From the NCBI GenBank assembly GCA_016179845.1, contig JACPCK010000034.1, positions 37,957 to 101,956 on the forward strand: a stretch of DNA of 64,000 nucleotides, written 5' to 3'. This document shows, in pieces, positions 1 through 7,868 of this stretch. Each line of letters opens with the position of its first letter. Within the stretch, counting starts at the first letter, position 1. The notes under the pieces were generated by a model. That model did not search any database. It was given only the letters and a program-made list of their open reading frames with translations, and was not told where the DNA came from. Made by a program: the position numbers and the translations under genes. Source of the DNA: Chloroflexota bacterium (GTDB lineage Bacteria; Chloroflexota; Dehalococcoidia; Lucifugimonadales; JACPCK01).

Positions 1-1427
1 ATCCTCGTCTCTAGAAGCCAGGGGAACCCCTGCCTCTCTTCGAGAGTGACCCTGGGTGTCACTATAGTTACTTCCTGGTTGTCAGACTGAACCGCCACCG
101 TGGTGCCTGGTGGCAAAAGCGAACTCAAGCAACGTAGAAGCAGGGTGGCATCTTTGCCAGACACGACATGATAATAGGGAGGAACAAAGCCAAATCCTGT
201 TTCAGGAGCCTGGGGGTCACTGGGTGGGCGCGGGCCAGGACCGGGTTGAGGCTCCAGTTCAAGTTTGGCAATGTCGTTTAGCTTCTGGATAGCGTCTTTT
301 AGCTTCCTCTGAAGCTTTGCACTAAGAGCTTTGCGCTCCTTCTCCCGTGACGCTCGCTGCTCTTCTCTGACATACGGCTCCAGCAGACGTTCTACTTCGC
401 CCTTTAGTAGCTTTGAAAAGGGATGGTCGGAATCCAGCCCGTCTCGGGTAGCTCTGATCAATGACGAATCAACCTTAAGCACGTCATCCAGAGCGGGACA
501 GATTACCCTGCCTAGAAAATGACGTGCTGCTTCCTCGCCGTCAAATTTGAACAAGGTGTTGTCATAAATTGCGTGCTTCCCTTTTATAAGAAGGCCTCCT
601 TGTGCAAAAGAGCCTCCTTCACTGGGTGTATCGAGCGGAAGCTCTGACCTAAGAAGAACGAATTGAAACGGGATGGTTTTGTCCTCGTACTGGAAGAAGC
701 CTTGAGTATCCACCTTAATTTGGAGTCCTTTGGGTGGCTTGTAAGAAAGCTGCCATTCGTTCCTGACGTTTCCTCTGCCGTCAATTTCTCGGAGAAAGAG
801 CTTGCGGCTTGCATTGGTCAGGATGTCTCGCAAACTGTAGTAGAGAGGAAGTTGCAGCCTAATGGTGGCTATCTGAGGAATCCTTACTTCATTTCTGGAA
901 ACAGTAATGCGGACTACGGTTCCATTGCCAGTGGGGATCCCCAGGTTTTCGCGGTCTTTTGGGGATGCAAGGCGTGGGTTCTCTTCACGGTAGCGGGATT
1001 TGCTGGCTTCGATAGTTAAGCTAGCAGTATAGAGTTTGCCGTCCTTTATAGAAGTGACATTGCCATGCCCTAGGCCAAGGATACTGTCCTTAAGACCCCT
1101 CCCAAAGTATCCTCTAACCCGAGCGCCTTTTTCGAACTCGCTAGATTCCTCTCCATATGTCCCAAGTCCCTTGTCAAGGTTAGACGAGTCCATACCTTCA
1201 GCGTAGTCAGCAACCCAGATTTCCGAGGACTCGCGCTTCCTCAAGATGTCGATGTCTATTGTCCCGGAAGCGGATTTGCCACGCTCTTCTAACCTTTCAT
1301 AGCTGTCATCGCTGTTTGTTATCAGTTCTACTAAGGCTCTTATCGCGCTCTTTTTGATGGCTTGGTCAGCTTGTTGGCGGCCAAACCGATCGGCATATTC
1401 CAGTGGACGGTCAACACGATAAGCCAT
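1..1427 (-). CDS. GHKL (Bergerat-fold) ATPase, C-terminus beyond window edge
   Basis: Reading the minus strand from ATG at 1427 gives an uninterrupted frame of 475 codons that runs off the left edge, so the C-terminus is missing. The N-terminal third carries the ATP-binding motifs of the GHKL superfamily (gyrase B, Hsp90, MutL, MORC). There is an N-box ELITNS with E34 and N38, a G1 box DYAEGMD at 74-80, and a glycine-rich GYFGRGLKD at 106-114. The region after about residue 330 is charged and helical, then Pro/Gly-rich near 425. The start lies 3 nt after the stop of the upstream gene, so the two are cotranscribed. Bacterial MORC-like ATPases often sit in defence or restriction loci, but no nuclease is visible here and the exact family is not settled. 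Confidence 0.8.
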   Translation of the reverse strand, partial: MAYRVDRPLEYADRFGRQQADQAIKKSAIRALVELITNSDDSYERLEERGKSASGTIDIDILRKRESSEIWVADYAEGMDSSNLDKGLGTYGEESSEFEKGARVRGYFGRGLKDSILGLGHGNVTSIKDGKLYTASLTIEASKSRYREENPRLASPKDRENLGIPTGNGTVVRITVSRNEVRIPQIATIRLQLPLYYSLRDILTNASRKLFLREIDGRGNVRNEWQLSYKPPKGLQIKVDTQGFFQYEDKTIPFQFVLLRSELPLDTPSEGGSFAQGGLLIKGKHAIYDNTLFKFDGEEAARHFLGRVICPALDDVLKVDSSLIRATRDGLDSDHPFSKLLKGEVERLLEPYVREEQRASREKERKALSAKLQRKLKDAIQKLNDIAKLELEPQPGPGPRPPSDPQAPETGFGFVPPYYHVVSGKDATLLLRCLSSLLPPGTTVAVQSDNQEVTIVTPRVTLEERQGFPWLLETR

Positions 1428-1430
1428 TGT

Positions 1431-2072
1431 CTACACCCTGGAAAGTCCGCGGGCGGCCAAAAGTCTTGCCTTTACCAACTTCAAAATCTTTAGAATATCG
1501 TCTCTGTTGTAAAGGCCAGCAGCCTGCATGAACTGTTCCAGATTGTGTTTGATGACCTTGATGTCGGAGTCCGGCATACAGAGAAGCATGTCTGTAAGCT
1601 CGTGGTCTTTGAGGTCTCCAATGTTGCCAGTCTCTTTGAAGTGGGCGAAGGCCTTCGATTTCTCTACGGCCCGTAGAAGTCTCCCAGCCTTGGTCCTTAT
1701 CTCGGCCTGGATTTCCTTATGCGCGTTGGAAGGACTTGTCTGCCCTAGGAATCGGCGTTCTACCTCTTCCGCTACTCTTAGCCCTTTGGGAGTCAGCTTG
1801 AACCCTTCTTTGACGCTTCCTTCGATGTAATGCTTATCGGTTCGACAGCGCAGCCAGCTCTTGTTTATCACGGCTGAATCTGGCCACTGGGGATAGCCTC
1901 TGAGGCTGAATCTCTTCGGGAAAAGAGTGAAAGCCTCAGCAACTAGGTTTTCAAATGTAGCCTCGGCGCCTTTATTTGCAATGGAATATATGGCATAATT
2001 AGTCAACTCGTCATACCCTATTCGTTCGTAGACTTCGGAGTCGAATTTGGTGTTCTGAGCAGCAATTGTCAA
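1431..2072 (-). CDS. Hypothetical protein, probable winged-helix partner of the GHKL ATPase
   Basis: This 213-residue protein is first in a two-gene minus-strand unit with the ATPase gene. Residues about 20-110 have the spacing of a winged-helix domain: helices around DELTNYAIYSIANKG and FENLVAEAFTLFP, then a turn and a second part ending in FKLTPKGLRVAEEVERRF. The LTPKG sequence is typical of the wing and last helix in small bacterial DNA-binding or adaptor domains. The C-terminal half is helical and basic (KILKLVKARLLAARG). I do not recognise a named family. The tight linkage suggests it controls or recruits the ATPase; that is inference. Codon use is less G/C-biased at third positions than in the neighbouring glyQS, consistent with an acquired module. 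Confidence 0.7.
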   Translation of the reverse strand: MTIAAQNTKFDSEVYERIGYDELTNYAIYSIANKGAEATFENLVAEAFTLFPKRFSLRGYPQWPDSAVINKSWLRCRTDKHYIEGSVKEGFKLTPKGLRVAEEVERRFLGQTSPSNAHKEIQAEIRTKAGRLLRAVEKSKAFAHFKETGNIGDLKDHELTDMLLCMPDSDIKVIKHNLEQFMQAAGLYNRDDILKILKLVKARLLAARGLSRV

Positions 2073-2454
2073 ACCTACCTCCGCAACTATCCTATTCTAC
2101 CCCAGCCCTTCGCGGAGCGCATCCACCAGCCCGGCGATGGGCACGCGTACCTGGGGGACACACTCTCCGGGTCGGGGATAGTGACCTGGCTGTCTATGCC
2201 ATAGGCAGCAATGTCCAAGACGGGCACCTGGGCAACAATCTAACCCGTCTCCATGTCACGGGTGAGCATCACACGGAACTAAGAAAGGCCTTTTGTACTC
2301 ATGGAACCGTGCTCATTATAGCTCAAAGGTAGCTCATGGTTCGACGGGCTCACCATGAGCGGATGGGGTGTTGACCCCACACCGAATTCTTCGTTGCTGC
2401 GCTCCTCAGAATGACAGGGGGGAAATGGCTCGGCAGAGTGACCAGGGGAGTGGG
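2073..2454. other. Intergenic region with degraded coding remnant and repeats
   Basis: No convincing gene is present. On the minus strand, about 2097-2165 reads as a short protein tail ending VPIAGLVDALREGLG before a stop, which looks like the 3' end of a lost gene. A near-palindrome (ctcatggttcgacgggctcaccatgag) lies at about 2334-2360, followed by a dispersed repeat copy. The gap separates the ATPase pair from the convergently placed 3' end of glyQS. Confidence 0.4.
2383..2418. repeat. Dispersed intergenic repeat (gattcttcg..tcagaatgac type)
   Basis: This copy reads gaattcttcgttgctgcg followed by ctcctcagaatgacagg. The same unit occurs at 4122-4159, and in inverted orientation at 61664-61698. 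The short family is scattered only in non-coding gaps. Confidence 0.75.
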
Positions 2455-4011
<1,557 letters not shown>

Positions 4012-4044
4012 GGGAGCCTCCTTGGACCAGCTCAGGATAGTTCA

Positions 4045-4066
4045 ATCCCGACGTCAGTGTCGGGAT
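4045..4066. repeat. Short inverted repeat (atcccgac / gtcgggat)
   Basis: An 8-bp perfect inverted repeat with a 6-nt loop lies just upstream of glyQS on its transcribed side. Similar cccgac..gtcggg palindromes recur at 5329-5343 and 63938-63952, so it belongs to the dispersed repeats rather than to a gene-specific terminator. Confidence 0.5.
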
Positions 4067-4121
4067 AGAGAAGGTTAGCAAGGGCGGAGAGGGAAGTCAA
4101 AGGGAGGAAGGGGGTACAGGA

Positions 4122-4159
4122 CGGATTCTTCGTCGCCTCGCTCCTCAGAATGACAAGGG
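4122..4159. repeat. Dispersed intergenic repeat, second copy
   Basis: The copy reads ggattcttcgtcgcctcg then ctcctcagaatgacaag, nearly identical to the one at 2383-2418. It lies between glyQS and the tRNA gene, in the 12-4295 gap that otherwise holds only the tRNA promoter. Confidence 0.75.
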
Positions 4160-4256
4160 AGGGGGCTTCTCAGAACGACCGCCGGACGAGGGGAGACGAG
4201 GTAGTGTGGAAGGGGAGTGGTTGACATAACGCGGGGTATCAAGGAGAGAGGTTAGC

Positions 4257-4285
4257 TTGACAGCAGATATGGGGTAGACTAAGCT
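4257..4285 (+). promoter_or_regulatory. Sigma-70-type promoter of tRNA-Met
   Basis: A perfect TTGACA at 4257-4262 is followed after 17 nt by TAAGCT at 4280-4285. Transcription would begin about 4291, a few bases before the mature tRNA 5' end at 4296. Confidence 0.6.
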
Positions 4286-4295
4286 AGGGCTGTGC

Positions 4296-4370
<75 letters not shown>

Positions 4371-4390
4371 ATGGTAACGAGGATGCATTC

Positions 4391-4681
4391 ATGCCCTCTT
4401 GCACCATAGCCGTCCGAGTTGTGCCTAACGCCTCTCGCAGTGAGGTCGCGGGCTACGCCGGCGGCGTGTTGCGGGTGAAGGTGGCGTCGCCCGCAAGGGA
4501 AGGGAGGGCCAACGAGGCTCTGGTGCTCTTTCTGGCGCGAGAGCTGGGGCTGCGGCGTAGCCAGATCGCCATCGTGAGGGGCTTCAGCGCCAGGGACAAG
4601 TTGGTGCGGGTGGAAGGCATGGAGCAGGGGGCGCTGGAAGCCAGGCTGGCTGTCGTCACTCCACCCTCTGGAGGCGTTTAA
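4391..4681 (+). CDS. YggU/DUF167 family protein
   Basis: A 96-residue protein starts at ATG 4391, 20 nt after the tRNA CCA end. It matches the DUF167 (YggU) family: CTIAVRVVPNASRSEV at the start, then GGVLRVKVASPAREGRANEALVLFLA and a basic SQIAIVRGFSARDKLVRV segment. The PA..G.AN.AL core is the family signature. The biochemical role is unknown; family members are small alpha/beta proteins found across bacteria, archaea and eukaryotes. The 3' end overlaps the convergent antitoxin gene by 26 bp. Larger frames that begin inside the tRNA are not real. Confidence 0.88.
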   Translation: MPSCTIAVRVVPNASRSEVAGYAGGVLRVKVASPAREGRANEALVLFLARELGLRRSQIAIVRGFSARDKLVRVEGMEQGALEARLAVVTPPSGGV

Positions 4682-4943
4682 TCAGGGCCCTGGCGAGCTG
4701 GTAGTCGGTCTCCAGGTTTAGCCAAAACCGGGCCGGGATTTCCGCCATCACCGCCTCAAGCTGCAAGGCTGTTTCAGCAGTGATGGCCTTTTTCCCGTTG
4801 ATAATCTCGTTGACAGTGTTTACGGGCCGTCCCATGCGCTTGGCCAGCTCCTTCTGGGAGATGCCCCTTGCTGCAATCTCCTCCGCGAGGTATTCCCCGG
4901 GCGGGATGGCAACGTCGGGGTAAGCACTCGTCTTAGTCGCCAT
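4656..4943 (-). CDS. higA: HigA-type antitoxin (XRE helix-turn-helix)
   Basis: The 95-residue protein is a HigA-family antidote that neutralises the neighbouring toxin and represses the operon. It starts with the HigA-type segment IPPGEYLAEEIAARGISQ. A helix-turn-helix follows (SQKELAKRMGRPVNTVNEIINGKKAI, about residues 29-54), then the FWLNLETDYQLARA tail typical of the family. The gene overlaps the toxin 3' end by 11 bp, in toxin-first order as in HigBA modules, implying translational coupling. Its own 3' end overlaps the convergent YggU gene. The pair lies just behind the tRNA-Met in a zone that also carries a second toxin pair. Confidence 0.92.
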   Translation of the reverse strand: MATKTSAYPDVAIPPGEYLAEEIAARGISQKELAKRMGRPVNTVNEIINGKKAITAETALQLEAVMAEIPARFWLNLETDYQLARALIKRLQRVE

Positions 4944-5232
4944 GATAGTCCTCCACGCTCAGGATTCGGACCGTTTCCTCGCTGGTCCTCTCGATGATGA
5001 GACGGTAATTGCCGGTAAGGGTTATGGCATACTGTCCGGTGCGGTCGCCTCGCAACGGGTGCAGCCGCAGAGCGCGGTGCCCGTAGAGATGTGCGAATTT
5101 TTCGACAGCCTGCAGCACTGCTACCCGTTGGATGTACTTCCGGCCTATGGGAACACCGAAGAGCTGCGTGGCCTCAGATAGGTTAAGGCTCGCTGCAGCC
5201 AGACGGCTTGTTGTGAAATCGACTCCACCCAT
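4933..5232 (-). CDS. higB: HigB-type toxin (RelE/ParE superfamily mRNA interferase)
   Basis: A 99-residue RelE-fold protein, first gene of a toxin-antitoxin pair. The C-terminal half HPLRGDRTGQYAITLTGNYRLIIERT is the conserved beta-sheet of HigB-like toxins, which cleave mRNA on the ribosome. The upstream part (LFGVPIGRKYIQRVAVLQAVEKFAHLYG) is the helical N-terminus. It is longer than compact HigB proteins by a short N-terminal extension. The start ATG at 5232 is the only good option. Which catalytic residues are used cannot be confirmed here, but the basic R/H-rich stretch YGHRALRLHPLRGDR fits a nuclease. Confidence 0.85.
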   Translation of the reverse strand: MGGVDFTTSRLAAASLNLSEATQLFGVPIGRKYIQRVAVLQAVEKFAHLYGHRALRLHPLRGDRTGQYAITLTGNYRLIIERTSEETVRILSVEDYHGD

Positions 5233-5293
5233 ACACCTTATAGGTGAAGATTACCGGACTTGCGTATCCCTGTCAAGCGTGCGGCGGCATGAG

Positions 5294-5369
5294 CCAGGGT
5301 CTTTCGGTTTTTTTCTGTCATGCTGAAGTCCCGACGTGTCGGGATCAGGGTGACATAGAAAGGCCCTGA
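5294..5369. repeat. Composite intergenic repeat with cccgacgtgtcggg palindrome
   Basis: This segment holds ccagggtctttcggttt, then gtcatgctgaagt, a cccgacgtgtcggg palindrome and atcagggtgacatag. The ccgaaagaccctg and cagggtgaca words recur at 53424-53446, at 61629-61642 and at 61770-61790. It lies upstream of the higB start, in a 238-nt gap with no other gene. Confidence 0.6.
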
Positions 5370-5470
5370 TTCCTGCTGCCCATAGTAGACGGCGGGGGGT
5401 AACTTCGCCTAGAATCCACGTAAGCTGAGGGGCGGCAGACGCTTGCTCGCTAAGTAAGGAGGAGGGAGAC

Positions 5471-6607
5471 GTGAAGACTGCGCTGGTGGTAGGAGGGACG
5501 GGGCCTACGGGGCCGCACATCGTCAACGGGCTGCTGGGGAGGGGCTACGAGGTCTCGGTGCTGCACGGGGGCTTTCACGAGGTGGAGTTTGCGGTGCCGG
5601 TGGAGCACATCCACACGGACCCCCACTTCAAGGAGACGCTGGAGGTGGGGGTAGACAAGCGGAAGTGGTGGGACCTGATGATTTTTACCTACGGAAGGCT
5701 GCGGATCGGGGTGGAGGTGGCCAAGGGGCGCACGGGGAGGTTCATAGGAGTGGGGACGGTGGACGGGGTGGCGCGGACGACGGACCCGCGCTGGGGCCTT
5801 CTGGGGAAGCCGTTCAACGTGAGGGAGGAGTTCCTGGTCCCAGAGAGCGACATGGTGAACGCCAAGATGGGGGCACGCATAGCGGAGGCCCGGGAGGCGG
5901 TGTTCCAGGCGCACCGGGACGGCCACTATAACGCCACGTATATCGGGTACCCGGTCATCTACGGGCCGAGGGCGCAGGCACCGAAGGACTGGTGCATAGT
6001 GCGGCGTATCCTGGACGGGCGGAGGCGTCTGATCATTGCGGACGGGGGTTCGCAGGTGCTGCACCGTGGGTATGCGGAGAACGTGGCGCACGGGCTGCTG
6101 CTGGCGGTGGACAGGCCCGATGCGGCGGCAGGGCGGGACTTTGTGGTCAAGGACCAGCGGCAGTACAACCTGCGGCAGCGCATCGAGACCATAGCCAAGT
6201 ACATGGGCCACGAGTGGGAGATGGTGGACATGCCGTGGGAGTTCGGCGTGCCTTCGCGGCCGTATACGCCGGGGAGGGACCCGTGGGTGCGGGACACGGG
6301 GAGGATCGAGACGGAGCTGGGGTATCGGGACGTGGTGCCGATGGAGGCAGCGCTGAAGAAGACGGTGGACTGGTTGCTGGAGGGCCGGCCGGAGCCTGGG
6401 GGTGAGGTGGAGACGCAGATTGGGGACCCGTTCGACTACGAGAAAGAGGACCAGATTATTGATGCGTGGGAGCGGCTTCGGGGGCAGATGCAGTCGGAGA
6501 TGGCTGGGATAGGGTTCGAGATTGCGCCGCCGGCGCATGCGTACCGGCACCCGAAGGCGCCTGGGGAGGCGTGGCGGAGGCCGGAGCAGGTGAGGCCGAT
6601 GGAGTAG
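5471..6607 (+). CDS. NAD-dependent epimerase/dehydratase family protein
   Basis: A 378-residue extended short-chain dehydrogenase/reductase starting at GTG 5471 behind a strong ggagg site. The N-terminus has the Rossmann dinucleotide motif VVGGTGPTGPHIVNGL (residues 6-21). A second conserved region, YNATYIGYPVIYGPRAQAP (about 155-173), stands where family members have the YxxxK dyad region and PxxVYGP strand. No clear YxxxK pair is evident, so catalysis may be atypical. The C-terminal part carries sugar-epimerase-like segments (AENVAHGLLLAV). The last about 80 bp of the gene are duplicated 1.1 kb downstream at 7636-7737, and a copy of the tRNA 3' end follows its stop codon. Substrate unknown. 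Confidence 0.8.
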   Translation: MKTALVVGGTGPTGPHIVNGLLGRGYEVSVLHGGFHEVEFAVPVEHIHTDPHFKETLEVGVDKRKWWDLMIFTYGRLRIGVEVAKGRTGRFIGVGTVDGVARTTDPRWGLLGKPFNVREEFLVPESDMVNAKMGARIAEAREAVFQAHRDGHYNATYIGYPVIYGPRAQAPKDWCIVRRILDGRRRLIIADGGSQVLHRGYAENVAHGLLLAVDRPDAAAGRDFVVKDQRQYNLRQRIETIAKYMGHEWEMVDMPWEFGVPSRPYTPGRDPWVRDTGRIETELGYRDVVPMEAALKKTVDWLLEGRPEPGGEVETQIGDPFDYEKEDQIIDAWERLRGQMQSEMAGIGFEIAPPAHAYRHPKAPGEAWRRPEQVRPME

Positions 6608-6631
6608 GGGTTGGGGGACTGCCGGGCCCAC
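6529..6631 (+). repeat. Direct repeat, copy 1 (epimerase 3' end plus tRNA tail)
   Basis: About 100 bp spanning the end of the epimerase gene and the following ctgccgggcccacc. The same block reappears at 7636-7737 with a 3-nt deletion and a few changes near the stop codon. The copies are 1107 bp apart and enclose the second toxin pair and a tRNA remnant. Confidence 0.9.
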
Positions 6632-6637
6632 CAATGG
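6619..6637 (+). repeat. 19-bp copy of the tRNA-Met 3' end (att-like)
   Basis: The 19 bases ctgccgggcccaccaatgg are identical to 4356-4374, which is the T-stem/acceptor/CCA end of tRNA-Met plus four flanking bases. Exact copies of a tRNA 3' end at a distance are the classical footprint of tRNA-targeted integration. Confidence 0.8.
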
Positions 6638-6681
6638 CAGAGAGGCAAAACGATACGGAGCTTTGGGGTGGAGGAAAACTG

Positions 6682-6933
6682 ATGAGAACGAAGAAAGAGT
6701 TGCATCGGCTGGTGGATGCGTTGCCTAGGAGCGAGATAGCACCTGCAGGCCGCTATTTGGAGTACCTTCGCAGCTTGGGAGATCCGCTGATACGCCAGCT
6801 CCTAGCAGCTCCGGAGGATGAAAAGCCATTGAGCAAGGAAACGGCAAAAGCTTTGGACGAAGCAAAGGAGCAAGCATCGCTCGGGCAGGGCCGTGCCTGG
6901 GAAGCAGTTCGCGGGGAATTGGCGGGTGGCTAG
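6682..6933 (+). CDS. Small antitoxin-like protein of a RelE/ParE-type pair
   Basis: An 83-residue protein starting at ATG 6682 after a ggagg site. It is acidic and helical: KKELHRLVDALPRSEIAPAGRYLEYLRSLGD, then LSKETAKALDEAKEQASLGQ near the C-terminus. Its place directly upstream of, and overlapping by 8 nt with, a RelE-fold toxin gene makes it the likely antidote. A similar proline/helix pattern is common in antitoxins paired with ParE/RelE-like proteins. Upstream in-frame extension into the epimerase gene is not needed. No DNA-binding motif is obvious, so autoregulation is uncertain. Confidence 0.75.
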   Translation: MRTKKELHRLVDALPRSEIAPAGRYLEYLRSLGDPLIRQLLAAPEDEKPLSKETAKALDEAKEQASLGQGRAWEAVRGELAGG

Positions 6934-7195
6934 TCCTGCTGCGTGGCGGATCATTGTCACGCCGCACGCAGAGAGGGACCTCGAAGGGTTGCCAACGGAA
7001 GCACAAACTCGTGTCCGGGATGCTATAGACACTCTCCTTTCTGAACCTGCTCGGGGTGATGTCAGGAAGCTGCGGGGAAGAGTTGACGAATGGCGTTTGA
7101 GGGTGCGTGACTGGCGGATTTTCTTCACATACGACGCTGCACAGAAGGTGGTCTACATTCTAGGCGTGCGTTACAGGCGAGAAGCATATAGGTAA
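6926..7195 (+). CDS. RelE/ParE-family toxin
   Basis: The best start is GTG 6926, which overlaps the antitoxin stop and gives about 89 residues. The sequence is a textbook RelE/ParE fold: WRIIVTPHAERDLEGLP, TRVRDAIDTLL, then VRKLRGRVDEWRLRVRDWRIFFTYD and VVYILGVRYRREAYR. The KLRG..EWRLRVRDWRIFF strands and the basic C-terminus are family hallmarks. Members poison translation or gyrase; which one applies here cannot be told. A frame starting upstream at 6893 lies inside the antitoxin gene and is unlikely. The pair lies between two copies of a 100-bp repeat. Confidence 0.88.
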   Translation: MASPAAWRIIVTPHAERDLEGLPTEAQTRVRDAIDTLLSEPARGDVRKLRGRVDEWRLRVRDWRIFFTYDAAQKVVYILGVRYRREAYR

Positions 7196-7223
7196 TGAGA
7201 CTCAAGAAGAGGTTGCTAATGAA

Positions 7224-7276
7224 GCGGTCGGCTCATAACCGATTGGTCACAGGTTTGAGTCCTGGTGGGTCCACCA
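7224..7276 (+). repeat. Decayed copy of the 3' two-thirds of tRNA-Met
   Basis: These 53 bases align gap-free with 4318-4370 of the tRNA gene, from the D-stem 3' side through the anticodon loop ctcataa to the CCA. Differences are confined to the T arm and acceptor (acaggtttgagtcctggtgggtccacca). The missing 5' third and disturbed pairing mean it cannot be a functional tRNA. Confidence 0.88.
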
Positions 7277-7413
7277 CTTGCATTTGTTTCCGTCCCGTTT
7301 CACAATCGCTCGCAGGTAGGTGAACCACAGCGAGGCTGGTGGCACGATTGTATCGAGGGGATGCTATTCAATCGAAGGTCCGCTAATATGTTCACTACAA
7401 AGGAGGATTGTTT

Positions 7414-7635
7414 ATGACCAAGCTTCGTCTCTCTATAAAGTATGTGAGCGGTCTCGAATACACGCTGGCAGGCTAGGGCATAGATTTCATCGGGCTCACT
7501 GTCACGGTGTCTGGTCGAGATGAACCCACAGTGAATATTGGGTTTCGGGGACAGCACGTAGACTCCTCTACGGGAACCCTTCATGAGCGTGAATACGCTA
7601 GCGTCTATATGTCGTCTGGAGAAGCCCAGGCCCTT
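7414..7635 (+). pseudogene. Broken small gene with in-frame stop, cut by the duplication
   Basis: A very good start context (aaggaggattgttt then ATG 7414) opens a frame reading MTKLRLSIKYVSGLEYTLAG. It hits TAG at 7474-7476, then continues in the same frame as GIDFIGLTVTVSGRDEPTV and NIGFRGQHVDSSTG and on to about 7635. There the 100-bp repeat copy replaces any original 3' end. The preserved reading frame on both sides of the stop suggests a recently inactivated short gene. I recognise no family. Readthrough of the TAG is possible but unsupported. Confidence 0.5.
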
Positions 7636-7737
7636 GCCGGCGCATGCGTACCGGCACCCGAAGGCGCCTGGGGAGGCGTGGCGGAGGCCGGAGCAGGTGA
7701 GGCCGGAGTAGGGGTTTAGAAGGACTGCCGGGCCCAC
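7636..7737 (+). repeat. Direct repeat, copy 2 (epimerase 3' end plus tRNA tail)
   Basis: Second copy of the block at 6529-6631. It contains the last codons of the epimerase out of their gene context and ends in ctgccgggcccac (7725-7737), again the tRNA 3' end. It terminates the broken gene at 7414. The rest of the 7196-7868 gap holds the tRNA remnant and no intact gene. Confidence 0.88.
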
Positions 7738-7868
7738 TGTGGTGCAAATTGCAAGAAGTTTGCCAAAAGCCCAATTCACCCCTCGTAAGGTACTACCTGC
7801 GATTACGATGTCGGGCTATCGGGTTGGCACGCTAACTTTAAGGAGGATGGAGCGAGGGACGCAGCACC

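Noticed and set aside
2066..2332. 88-codon plus-strand frame in the gap before glyQS
   Set aside because: No ribosome site, low-complexity start and no similarity; better explained as remnant sequence.
5450..6634. 394-codon minus-strand frame opposite the epimerase
   Set aside because: Arg/Pro/His-rich antisense shadow of a clear Rossmann-fold gene.
7507..7719. Separate 70-codon gene after the TAG at 7474
   Set aside because: It is the downstream half of the broken frame and runs into the duplicated block; no own ribosome site.
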